From assembly GCA_964643985.1 (NCBI GenBank), contig CAZXUS010000009.1, positions 1 through 43,234 on the forward strand: a DNA stretch of 43,234 nt, written 5' to 3'. How positions within the stretch are numbered: the first letter of the stretch is position 1; each line of letters begins with the position of its first letter. The notes beneath the pieces are model-generated. The model saw nothing but the letters and a program-made list of their open reading frames with translations, did not search any database and was not told where the DNA came from. The translations under genes and the position numbers were made by a program. This DNA is from UBA2773 sp964643985. Lineage in GTDB: Bacteria > Patescibacteriota > Minisyncoccia > Moranbacterales > DUUL01. Positions 1-6,818 of the stretch are shown piece after piece.

Positions 1-58
1 CTCCGTTACACTTTGGGAGGCGACCGCCCCAGTCAAACTACCCACCAGGCACTGTTCC

Positions 59-335
59 CGGTCTGGTATTTGGACTTTTTCAGAGACTAAATAAATAATC
101 TCTTGAGCGATTAGATTCGTAAACGATCAAATTATTGTTACTTTCGAAATTGTAGTTAAAGTCTGTTTTGAAACATCATTAAAAACAATCTCGTTAAAAA
201 CTGTGAAAAACTTACTTACATATATCATTACATATATAATGACATACTTACTTACATTAACACTTAATCTTATCATTTACTTTTCTAATCGAAGTCATAA
301 AAATATGACCTAAAAAAGTGCAAATAACAGACCAG
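59..335 (-). other. Large AT-rich expansion of 23S helix 79
   Basis: Between GATGTTGAATGCTAACC and GGGAACAGTGCCTGGTGGG, where E. coli has a ~26-nt hairpin (helix 79, about 2200-2223), there are about 275 extra nt. The ends pair as a long helix: GGTCTGTTATTTGCAC with GTCCAAATACCAGACC on the minus strand, followed by A/T runs that also pair. The inside is AT-rich with more inverted repeats. It lacks group I core motifs, so it looks like an expansion segment or a fragmentation-type intervening sequence rather than an intron. It lies just after the L1-stalk helices, which appear normal. Confidence 0.75.
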
Positions 336-605
336 GGTTAGCATTCAACATCACACAGAGTGGTATTTCACTGATGACTCCATCCCAACCAAAATCAGGA
401 CTTCATAGTCTCCCACCTATGCTCAGCAGTATAACATCAAACGCAATGCCAAGCTGTAGTAAAGCTCCACGGGGTCTTTTCGTCTTGCCGTAGGTAGAGG
501 GCATCTTTACCCCCATTGCAATTTCACCGGGTCCTTCGTTGAGACAGTTGTCCAGTCGTTACGCCTTTCATGCGGGTCGGAAATTACCCGACAAGGAATT
601 TCGCT

Positions 606-982
606 CTGACATGTTAATCTTTGCATCGCTACAAAGCACGGACTATAACTTGTCACTTAATCCTAGTGACTTCAGCGTTTAGTCTCTGAGGATTCTAAGA
701 ATTTCATCAATCGTTCTTAGTCTTTCCTGCTGATTATCTGGCAGTTTTTGCAAACTACACTGGGAACATTTTTACTAAATGCAATAAATTACATTTGAGT
801 AGTTCCAGATTCTCCAGACTTTCCAGCATATGGCTGAATTTTTTAGACATTATGTTAACTTTACATAATAAGCAACTACTTTTACCTCTCAACTTTTCAA
901 CTTTATTTTAAATTAAATATACTCGACTACACTTCCCCACAATCGTTCCAGTCTTTGAGATTACTTTAAAAAAATAATCTCA
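606..982 (-). ncRNA. Group I intron in 23S rRNA (after U1931)
   Basis: The exon reads CTAAGGT up to 983 and resumes with AGCGAAATTCC at 605. Removing 606-982 restores the universally conserved CTAAGGTAGCGAAATTCC. The 377-nt insert ends in G, as group I introns do, and follows a U. The core is recognisable on the minus strand: AATCAGCAGGAAAG (P/Q region), CAGAGACTAAACG (R, P7 5' strand) and AAGTTATAGTCCGTGC (S, P7 3' strand). There is no open reading frame of homing-endonuclease size, so it has no encoded maturase or endonuclease. Insertion at L1931 is a known group I site, as in Thermotoga, and rRNA introns are common in CPR bacteria. I did not define the internal guide sequence. Splicing is inferred, not seen. 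Confidence 0.9.
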
Positions 983-2686
983 ACCTTAGAACGATTATAG
1001 TTATCGCTGACGTTCACTGGCGCTTCGGAGATTGGCTTGCACCGCTCTCGTTAACGTTCCAGCACTGGTCAGGCGTCACCCCCTATACATCCTCTTACGA
1101 GTTAGCAGAGAGCTGTGTTTTTGATAAACAGTCGCCAGACATCTTTAGCTGCGGCCAATCCTATAAATAGGATCGGCAGACCTTATCCCGAAGTTACGGT
1201 CGCTGTTTTGCCGAGTTCCTTAACGAAGGTTCTCCCGTTCACCGTAGGCTACTCGCCTTGTCTACCTGTGTTGGTTTTAGTACGGATACTATATTACTAA
1301 TCTTAGAAGCTTTTCCCGGCACTCTGCTCGCCTTTCTTCTTCTGATAAAATCAGAATTCGAGTCAATTCTTGGAATATTGTTAAACGGATTTACCTATCT
1401 AACTCCCTTAAATTGCCTACCGGAATCCAATAACCGGCAAAGATTACTAAAATGCGTCACTCCATCGAATAATACAGTAGTGCAGGAATATTAACCTGCT
1501 GTCCATCGACTACCCTCGACCTTAATCGAGACTCGCCTTAGGACCGACTGACCCTGGGATGATTGTCATAGCCCAGGAAACCTTAGACTTTTGGTGTACG
1601 GGGATTTAACCCGTATTGCGGTTACTCATACCAACATTCTCACTTCTATTCGCTCCACCTAAGCTCACGCTTAAGGCTTCACAGCAAATAGAACGCTTCC
1701 CTACCACTTAATAAATAAATATTAAATTCGCATCTTCGGTACTATGCTTAGCCCCGGTACATCTTCGACGCAAAATCACTGAACTAGTGAGCTATTACGC
1801 ATTCTTTTAAGGATGGCTGCTTCTAAGCCAACCTCCTAGTTGTCAAAGTAATTTCACCTTCTTTTCCACTTAGCATAGATTTAGGGACCTTAGATTGCGA
1901 TCTGGGCTGTTTCCCTTTTGAGCTTGGATCTTAGAACCCAAGTTCTGACTGTTGGGGTACATTAATAAGTATTCGGAGTTTGGTTGAGCGATCTAGACAT
2001 AGTCCGATGCACTCATTCAGTAGCTCTACCCCTTATTAATAATTTACCCAACGCTAGCCCAAGAGCTATTTCGGGAAGAACCAGCTATAGCCGGACTCGA
2101 TTGGAATTTCTCCTCTATGCACAAATCATCCCCGCGCATTAAACGACGCGTGGGTGCGGGCCTCCTCTCAATGTTACTTGAGATTCACCCTGTTCATGCA
2201 TGGCTCGTCCGGATTCGGGTCTAATTCATAAGACTTTGAAGCCTGAATAAACAGACTCCATACGGCGGTTAAACCTCGCTTTCACTACGCTTATTTCACA
2301 AAGTGACTTAAGCTAGCCATATAAATTAACTCGTTGGTTCGTTCTGCAAAAAGCACGCAGTCATCCACTCGAAAGTGGACTCCTACTCTTTGTAAGCACA
2401 TGATTTCAGGATCTATTTCACTCCCCTTTCGGGGTTCTTTTCACCTTTCCTTCACAGTACTAGTTCGCTATCGATCTGAAATAATATTTAGCCTTGGAAG
2501 ATAGTGCTCCCGGATTCAAACGGGGTTTCACCGGCCCCGCCCTACTTGAGAATAACTACAATGAAGATTTATTTTTTTCGCTTACGGGACTATTACCCTC
2601 TATGGTCTCTCTTTCCAAAGATATTCTGCTAAAAATAAATTTTGTAACTTCACACCAAATAAATGGTCGTAATTACCTCGCAACCC

Positions 2687-2885
2687 CATAAACTGAATAG
2701 TACGTCTAACCTTAAAGTTCTAAGGTTAGAGTAAGTACTAAAACATCGCACGGACCTAGCTCCTTTAAAAGGAAGTGGTCCAGATTTTCACCGACAACGC
2801 CGGCGCAAACTAATCAAAGGAATAAGCTTTAGAAGACTTTCCTTTCGATATGGTAGTGATGTTTTTTCGCACTATTCAGTTTATG
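2687..2885 (-). other. Stem insertion in 23S domain I
   Basis: The 15-nt arms CATAAACTGAATAGT (2687-2701) and ACTATTCAGTTTATG (2871-2885) are perfect inverted copies enclosing 169 nt. They sit where E. coli has roughly 80-90 nt (about 270-360, domain I). An inner hairpin TCTAACCTTA...TAAGGTTAGA is also present. The insert carries no intron core. It may be a stable expansion helix or an RNase III-processed intervening sequence. Confidence 0.65.
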
Positions 2886-3262
2886 GTTTAGGCTGTTCCC
2901 CTTTCGCTCGCCGCTACTTAGGGAATCTTTAATTAATTTTTGTTCCTTCGGGTACTAAGATGTTTCAGTTCCCCGAGTTAGCCCCCGCTCATGTCTCGCT
3001 GAACTCGACAATAGTCAAATTCAATGAGACATGAACGAGTAACAGAGGTTTGCTCTGTCGCGTTTCCGCATTCGGAAATTCCCGGATCAAAGGTTGTTTA
3101 TCACCTCCCCGAGACTTATCGCAGATTACTACGTCCTTCGTCGCTTATTTCAGTCAAGGCATCCATCATGTGCCTTAGTTGAGCACCGCACTTTTGACTG
3201 GCAAATAACAAAGATCGAAATGATCTGCTATTCACACAATACAAAAGCTTATACTCTAATTT

Positions 3263-3472
3263 TATATTACAATTATATATTTCTATATAACACCTACATC
3301 TACATTATTAAAAAACTNNNNNNNNNNNNNNNNNNNNNNNNNNNNNNNNNNNNNNNNNNNNNNNNNNNNNNNNNNNNNNNNNNNNNNNNNNNNNNNNNNN
3401 NNNNNNNNNNNNNNNNNTATATTACAATTATATATTTCTATATAACACCTACATCTACATTATTAAAAAACT
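3263..3472. other. Assembly gap flanked by identical 55-bp ends
   Basis: 3318-3417 is 100 N. The 55 bases just before it (3263-3317) are identical to the 55 bases just after it (3418-3472), and both identities end exactly at the gap. This is what two contigs sharing one assembler k-mer look like, so the true gap is probably zero length. A genuine tandem repeat is the alternative. Confidence 0.9.
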
Positions 3473-3486
3473 ATTAAACTTAATCG

Positions 3487-3513
3487 ACTATATAATAGTT
3501 CCACTTTTTTCAA
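3487..3513 (-). promoter_or_regulatory. Possible 23S rRNA promoter
   Basis: On the minus strand TTGAAA (3508-3513) and TATAGT (3487-3492) are separated by 15 nt, about 300 nt upstream of the 23S 5' end once the gap is included. The spacing is short and the region AT-rich, so this is a weak call. The rest of 3189-3786 shows no gene, only AT-rich leader and a small GATCATTTCGATC hairpin near 3215-3230. Confidence 0.3.
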
Positions 3514-3786
3514 CGTTCTACCTTCATTTAACCTTAATGAAAGTCCGATAAAAAAACCTATATCATTTTCTATTAACCAACAATCATTAAGTCACAGAAA
3601 ATTTGTTGCGAGACAAAGAAATAAATTTTAAACTAGTATCCATAGATACATTTAAATATTTTTTTCAAAGTCGTAGCTCAAATTTTCAAGACTTGGGTGA
3701 TTGGTGTTTAATTAGAAATGATATCACCTAATTCTTCATATCGAATTTTCACCTTGCTTTACCTTCTTTGATTTATCTTTTTCAAA

Positions 3787-3808
3787 CAAAAAAATCGCCG
3801 GAGCGATC
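3787..3808 (-). terminator. Rho-independent terminator
   Basis: Minus strand ATCGC-TCCG-GCGAT followed directly by seven T. It lies downstream of the small ORF and the RT gene and upstream of the 23S gene, separating the two transcription units. Confidence 0.7.
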
Positions 3809-3859
3809 TTACGAGCTTATTCAATTCGTAAAACCTATTTTTTCTTTAATTTTAGCTCG

Positions 3860-4048
3860 TTAATTGCGATTGTCATTAATTGGCTTAAGTTTTACTAGTT
3901 GTTTTTGAGATACAAATCCAGGAGGTAAAATAAAATCCCCCTCAAAGATCAAACCTCTCAAAACAACTTCATTAAATATAGCAGAGAAATAAAAGTTGTC
4001 AAGAGTTAACGCAACCAGTAATCGGTCATCAGCAATCGGCTTCACCAA
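3860..4048 (-). CDS. Doubtful small ORF downstream of RT gene
   Basis: This is a 62-codon reading frame I do not recognise. Its first third overlaps a good promoter (TTGACA, 16 nt, TATATT at 3975-4002) and simple intergenic text, and it has no ribosome binding site, so the annotated start is unlikely. The last 30 codons, including LPPGFVSQKQL, look more protein-like and end 52 nt before a terminator. If anything is translated, it is a ~30-aa peptide begun inside this frame at a non-ATG codon. An untranslated small RNA from 3968 to 3787 is the alternative. Confidence 0.25.
   Translation of the reverse strand: MVKPIADDRLLVALTLDNFYFSAIFNEVVLRGLIFEGDFILPPGFVSQKQLVKLKPINDNRN
3975..4002 (-). promoter_or_regulatory. 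Sigma-70-type promoter of a ~180-nt unit
   Basis: TTGACA at 3997-4002, a 16-nt spacer and TATATT at 3975-3980, reading leftward. The transcript would run to the terminator at 3787-3808. Confidence 0.5.
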
Positions 4049-4105
4049 TTTTCAATTCACAATTTTCAATTTTCAATCAATTTTGAATGACTTAATTTTC
4101 AATTT

Positions 4106-5110
4106 CTAAATATTATCTATTGCTTTCTTGTTAATCTTTTTGATATAACTGCTTCCTTGCTTGTAAGCCTTGTTCTTTCTAACCAAAGATTTTTTTTCAA
4201 TCAAAGTTAAATCGTCTCTCTTGAGTTGATCCGTTACCTCACTTTGTCTTCTTCTTGTTTTTTCTCCAAAATAAATTTTATTTCTCCCTATGCCTAATCC
4301 TAAATGTTCCATACTTTTATCTAAATAAGAAACTATCCCTTTCTCCTTTTTTTCCTGATTCAAGGGCAAACCATACCCTATTAGAATTTTTTCGATTCGA
4401 TCAGACAATTTCTGCATTTCTTCTCTTGAGACATTACTCCCTGTTATCCCAATGTCATCAACGAAAATTGCTATCTTAGGATCATGTCCATTGAGCTTCT
4501 TTTTAGCCTCCCAATATATTCTTTGAAATGCAAAGAGTTTGCACCAAAGGGCCAAGCGAGTTGAAGTAGCAAAACCCCTTGCCAACGTTTTTTCATTTTC
4601 ATTTTTAAACTCTTTCGGACCAGTTGGAACGCAACACAAGTTTGCAAAAATTCTAGCAACGCCAGAAGAGCACCTACATTTAAACCTGAAAAAATCATAA
4701 ACATCTTGATATTTTATTTGTTCAAAAAATTTACTAATGTCTAATTTTAATAAAGTTCGTTTCCTTTGCTTTCCCAATAAAAAACAAACTGCCTTAACAT
4801 GGTCTCTTTCCGATAAGCCTCCAAAAATAAAATCTGGGACTAACTCATCTTGAGGTTTTAATATTTTTTTATCGATTTTAGACAAAAGTTTTCCTAGTTT
4901 TGTCCCTTTGCAACTCCTTACATATTTAGCCTTCTCTGGCTCTGAAGCGCTATCGACATCACCCCAAAATCGATCATGATTTTCCAAAACATCATTAATA
5001 AGGTCCAATGCTTTTTCTTTCGAGAATTTCTCGCTAGAAATTCTCTTCGCAAGACCATTTTTATTTCTGATCTCCAGTCTTGGATATTTATCTTTTTGCT
5101 TTAAAAGCAT
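4106..5110 (-). CDS. Retron-like reverse transcriptase
   Basis: This 334-aa protein has an RT palm. Motif A is LLKLDISKFFEQI (D124), and motif C is IAIFVDDIG (D218, D219), giving the metal-binding aspartates. Motif B is ARGFATSTRLAL (about 177-188), replacing the usual LPQGAPTSP. PLNQEKKEKG follows as the motif D/E area, then HLGLGIGRNKIYFG. Size and the absence of maturase, integrase or endonuclease domains resemble retron and other small prokaryotic defence RTs. The retron NAxxH element is not evident: the equivalent stretch reads LSERDHVKAVCF. The start overlaps the upstream XRE gene by 23 nt, which implies translational coupling. In retrons the RT reverse-transcribes part of a nearby structured RNA; here that template is not proven. 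A DGR RT is less likely because no template/variable repeats or Avd gene adjoin. Confidence 0.85.
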   Translation of the reverse strand: MLLKQKDKYPRLEIRNKNGLAKRISSEKFSKEKALDLINDVLENHDRFWGDVDSASEPEKAKYVRSCKGTKLGKLLSKIDKKILKPQDELVPDFIFGGLSERDHVKAVCFLLGKQRKRTLLKLDISKFFEQIKYQDVYDFFRFKCRCSSGVARIFANLCCVPTGPKEFKNENEKTLARGFATSTRLALWCKLFAFQRIYWEAKKKLNGHDPKIAIFVDDIGITGSNVSREEMQKLSDRIEKILIGYGLPLNQEKKEKGIVSYLDKSMEHLGLGIGRNKIYFGEKTRRRQSEVTDQLKRDDLTLIEKKSLVRKNKAYKQGSSYIKKINKKAIDNI

Positions 5111-5426
5111 ATTTTTTTAACTTTTTCGATTTATTTTTAATTAAATGTTTTTGTAATTTCTCTCCAATTTCTATAAACTTTTTTTCAATTTCCGAAATAT
5201 TCCCCTTATTAAAATCATCATCGAGAAGAATGAAGGGCGTTATAGAACTAGGATGAACTTCAAGTTTTTCAGCCAACTTGATAATGAAAGCCTTTGAAGC
5301 TTCTTTCTGTTTCGTTTCAATCATTGAAATTAAAACCGTAGATACGGATAAGGCGCTCGCAAATTCTTTCTGGGTCAAATCACTCTCGCTCCTTATCTCC
5401 TTTAATAATTCTGAAAATGTATACAT
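5088..5426 (-). CDS. XRE-family HTH regulator paired with the RT
   Basis: This 112-aa protein has an N-terminal lambda-repressor-like HTH (about 5-60): LLKEIRSESDLTQKEFASAL, then VSTVLISMIETKQKEASKAFIIKLAEKL. The C-terminal 45 residues are strongly basic and lysine-rich (KNKSKKLKKYAFKAKR). It overlaps the RT start by 23 nt, so the two are co-translated. It probably represses its own promoter; a palindrome sits inside the promoter at 5945-5973. In retrons with an HTH partner gene, the HTH protein is part of the system rather than only a regulator; whether that holds here is inference. No clear Shine-Dalgarno precedes the ATG. Confidence 0.85.
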   Translation of the reverse strand: MYTFSELLKEIRSESDLTQKEFASALSVSTVLISMIETKQKEASKAFIIKLAEKLEVHPSSITPFILLDDDFNKGNISEIEKKFIEIGEKLQKHLIKNKSKKLKKYAFKAKR

Positions 5427-5445
5427 AAAATTGTTATAAGCATTA

Positions 5446-5545
5446 AAAGGCGGCTATTTCAATTTTGAAATATCCAAAATAATGTGAACGATCTTTATGA
5501 CCACTGACAAAATTTTAAAAAATTTCTTCATTGTTAACCGCCTTT
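5446..5545 (-). other. Stem-flanked leader element before the XRE gene
   Basis: An 8-bp perfect inverted repeat, AAAGGCGG/CCGCCTTT, encloses 84 nt just upstream of the XRE-RT genes. An inner palindrome, ATTTCAATTTTGAAAT, sits at 5456-5471. In retrons, short a1/a2 repeats flank the msr-msd template; this is one of two candidate positions. It could equally be an attenuator or operator. Weak, structure-based call. Confidence 0.35.
5454..5531 (-). CDS. Candidate 25-aa cationic amphipathic peptide
   Basis: A 25-codon ATG frame with TAG stop lies just upstream of the XRE gene. It starts MKKFFKILSVVIKIVH and ends ILDISKLK. It has seven Lys, one Asp, no Cys, and a hydrophobic repeat that would form an amphipathic helix, like small type I toxins or phenol-soluble modulins. 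A fair ribosome binding site, AGGCGG, lies 6 nt before the ATG. That site is the 5' arm of an 8-bp inverted repeat (AAAGGCGG, minus 5538-5545; CCGCCTTT, 5446-5453) flanking the frame, so translation could be masked by folding. The function is unknown; the frame may be fortuitous within a structured RNA. Confidence 0.4.
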   Translation of the reverse strand: MKKFFKILSVVIKIVHIILDISKLK

Positions 5546-5626
5546 GCGCATAAAAGATTAGAATAAAAAAAAATATAAAATATTGATACTACTGGATTTT
5601 TTCATGAGTTTAGCAGATTAAATTAA

Positions 5627-5845
5627 TTAAGTCGGCTCGACATTCCATGTATCATCCTTATTCTTAGTGACCATCATGTTTGAAAAAAATCTTTTATACT
5701 CAATCTGATAGTCACCGAAGTGTTCAGACAATACTCGCAAAGATAAGAAGTTAGTCAAGGTAGAGACCGTTCGCCTCTTCGCTTTCTCTAGCGTTCAGTT
5801 GTTAGCTGTTGCCGGAGAAAGTTTACCGTTTTTTCTTAAAACCAT
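5627..5845 (-). pseudogene. Decayed reading frame in the XRE-RT leader
   Basis: From an ATG at 5845 a 73-codon frame runs to TAA at 5627, interrupted by one in-frame TGA (codon 17, 5795-5797). Sequence on both sides is protein-like: MVLRKNGKLSPATANN before the stop, and VLSEHFGDYQIEYKRFF plus VTKNKDDTWNVEPT after it. The frame is also open for about 11 codons before the ATG. I do not recognise the family. It looks like the remains of a third gene in the locus. UGA is a true stop in neighbouring genes, so recoding is unlikely. The stretch also folds into several hairpins and may be RNA rather than protein. Confidence 0.45.
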
Positions 5846-5936
5846 AGTCAAGAAAAAGGGCTCTAGATAGCTCAAAGGCTATCTTGTATATTCAAAATAA
5901 TGATCATTTTTTTATTCTTTTTTAAGGTGCTATGGT
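5841..5936 (-). ncRNA. Candidate retron-like structured leader RNA
   Basis: Downstream of the promoter, ACCATAG (5930-5936) and CTATGGT (5841-5847) can pair and enclose two stems. One is GATAGC-CTTTGA-GCTATC (5867-5884), a UUU-containing loop like those of retron msr hairpins. The other is an adjoining TTTTTCTT/AAGAAAAA stem that competes with the outer pair. AGC directly follows the 5' arm, where retrons carry the branching G. The segment between the msr-like hairpin and the 3' arm is too short for a normal msd, so either the template extends further or this is only a leader. Tentative. Confidence 0.25.
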
Positions 5937-5944
5937 ATGAATCA

Positions 5945-5973
5945 ATCTTATACAAAAAGTATAAGTCTGTCAA
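5945..5973 (-). promoter_or_regulatory. Promoter with built-in palindromic operator
   Basis: TTGACA (5968-5973), a 17-nt spacer and TAAGAT (5945-5950) read toward the XRE-RT genes. The spacer and -10 region contain the palindrome CTTATAC-aaaaa-GTATAAG (5947-5965, plus strand), placed to block RNA polymerase when bound by a dimer. The XRE protein is the natural candidate repressor. Confidence 0.6.
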
Positions 5974-6056
5974 GAGAATCCACTCTTAAAGATTTATTTG
6001 CTGTTAATTGTTGATTGTTCATTGTTAATTGTCGTCCCCACACCTCTCAAAACCCA

Positions 6057-6096
6057 AAAAGAAAAGGCAATATCTTTGAATCAAGATACTGCCTTT
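6057..6096 (-). terminator. Terminator after the 67-aa gene
   Basis: Minus strand AAAGGCAGTATCTT-gattca-AAGATATTGCCTTTT, then TCTTTTTG. It begins at the stop codon of the 6095-6298 gene. Confidence 0.75.
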
Positions 6097-6298
6097 ATGG
6101 AAGTTTAGCTTCCCTCAACAAAGCCCGGTGGTTACCAAACCACAGCGCCCTCAGGACATCTATCACAATAGACGTCGAAAGATACAACTGAATTTTCAAA
6201 AATTTCTTTTTCCAAAGAATCCATTGATTCATATGAACTCTTTCCCAGCACCCATCCTTACGGAAAAAGACAACTATCCACCCCGTGTTGCGAGTCAT
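6095..6298 (-). CDS. Small hypothetical protein (67 aa)
   Basis: This is a 67-aa, basic, tryptophan-rich protein (WIVVFFRKDGCWERVHMNQW ... DVLRALWFGNHRALLREAK) of unrecognised family. The start is supported by GGGGAG about 6 nt before the ATG, and the stop lies on a good terminator, so it reads as a complete single-gene unit. The central KKKFLKIQLYLSTSIVIDVL is amphipathic but not a clear membrane span. The opposite strand also carries an open frame here, but it lacks a start signal. Confidence 0.5.
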   Translation of the reverse strand: MTRNTGWIVVFFRKDGCWERVHMNQWILWKKKFLKIQLYLSTSIVIDVLRALWFGNHRALLREAKLP

Positions 6299-6423
6299 AA
6301 GGTTCTCCCCATTAACCCACTTCCAAAGACATGAGGACTTGCAAAATTACTAAAGCGGTGAATCAATTAAAGCATCCAACCCAGACCCTACATTATTCTC
6401 CCTTAAAAATCAATCCAATTCCA

Positions 6424-6464
6424 CAAAAAAAGAATCCCTCGTTAGCTGCAACCAGAGATTCTTA
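6424..6464 (-). terminator. Terminator after the 76-aa gene
   Basis: Minus strand AAGAATCTCTGG ... CGAGGGATTCTT followed by TTTTTT, 10 nt past the stop of the 6475-6705 gene. Confidence 0.75.
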
Positions 6465-6474
6465 ATTTTAAAGT

Positions 6475-6705
6475 TTAGTTACGAAATTTTAATGGTCCCT
6501 TATTATTAAATAAACCATAAAACGCCACAACAAAGAAAATAATTCCGACAACCAAAGCTGGAATCAACCCCACCCGAAGATCACCAGGCTCTAATTCCGT
6601 TATTTTCGGCAAAACTATTACTGCCAAAAAATAAAGAGCTCCTGCCAAAAATAATGCCAGAATAAACTTAGCCGAATGCTTTCTATAAAGAACTTTCTTT
6701 TTCAT
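6475..6705 (-). CDS. Two-span membrane protein (76 aa)
   Basis: Short protein with a basic N-terminus (MKKKVLYRKHSAK) and two hydrophobic segments (FILALFLAGALYFLAVIVL, about 14-32; VGLIPALVVGIIFFVVAFYG, about 45-64) joined by an acidic loop, and a short basic tail. A strong Shine-Dalgarno, GGAGGACGTT, directly precedes the ATG and a terminator follows. Family unknown; probably a small integral membrane protein with both ends inside. Confidence 0.75.
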   Translation of the reverse strand: MKKKVLYRKHSAKFILALFLAGALYFLAVIVLPKITELEPGDLRVGLIPALVVGIIFFVVAFYGLFNNKGPLKFRN

Positions 6706-6818
6706 AACGTCCTCCCTCCCTTATAAAAAATTTATTCAATCTCTTTTACTTCAATATACACCATGGCATATACCTTCTCACCCCCCCCCAGCAAGCTCCG
6801 CTTGCCTCCCAATTCTCA

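Larger units (their letters stand above)
1..3188 (-). rRNA. rrl: 23S ribosomal RNA, 3' part missing
   Basis: Read on the minus strand, this matches bacterial 23S rRNA from its 5' end (about 3188, near the CTCAACTAAGG that corresponds to E. coli 8-16) to about E. coli position 2280, where the window stops. Landmarks seen include GGATGCC near the 5' end, AGTAGCGGCGAGCGAA, AGCTGGTTCT, AGGTCCCTAAA, CGTAATAGCTCACT, AACTATAATCGTTCTAAGGT (helix 69 region), GCGAAATTCCTTGTCGGG and GACGAAAAGACCCCGTG. The gene is enlarged by a group I intron and two helix insertions, listed separately. No 16S rRNA or tRNA precedes it within 5 kb, so the usual 16S-23S linkage is not seen, although a scaffold gap lies 130 nt upstream. 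The exact 5' end is inferred by alignment from memory, give or take a few bases. Confidence 0.97.

Noticed and set aside
606..982. Homing endonuclease gene in the 23S intron
   Set aside because: The intron is only 377 nt and has no frame with LAGLIDADG or HNH motifs.
1115..1494. ORFs inside the 23S gene
   Set aside because: They lie on the opposite strand of conserved rRNA sequence.
5795..5797. UGA read as glycine, as in Gracilibacteria/Absconditabacteria
   Set aside because: Several convincing genes end at TGA right before terminators (for example 7785-8270 and 14770-15204), and long genes such as uvrA have no in-frame TGA.
4106..6000. Diversity-generating retroelement
   Set aside because: I saw no A-rich template repeat with a matching variable repeat and no adjacent Avd gene. 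The Avd-like protein is 22 kb away.
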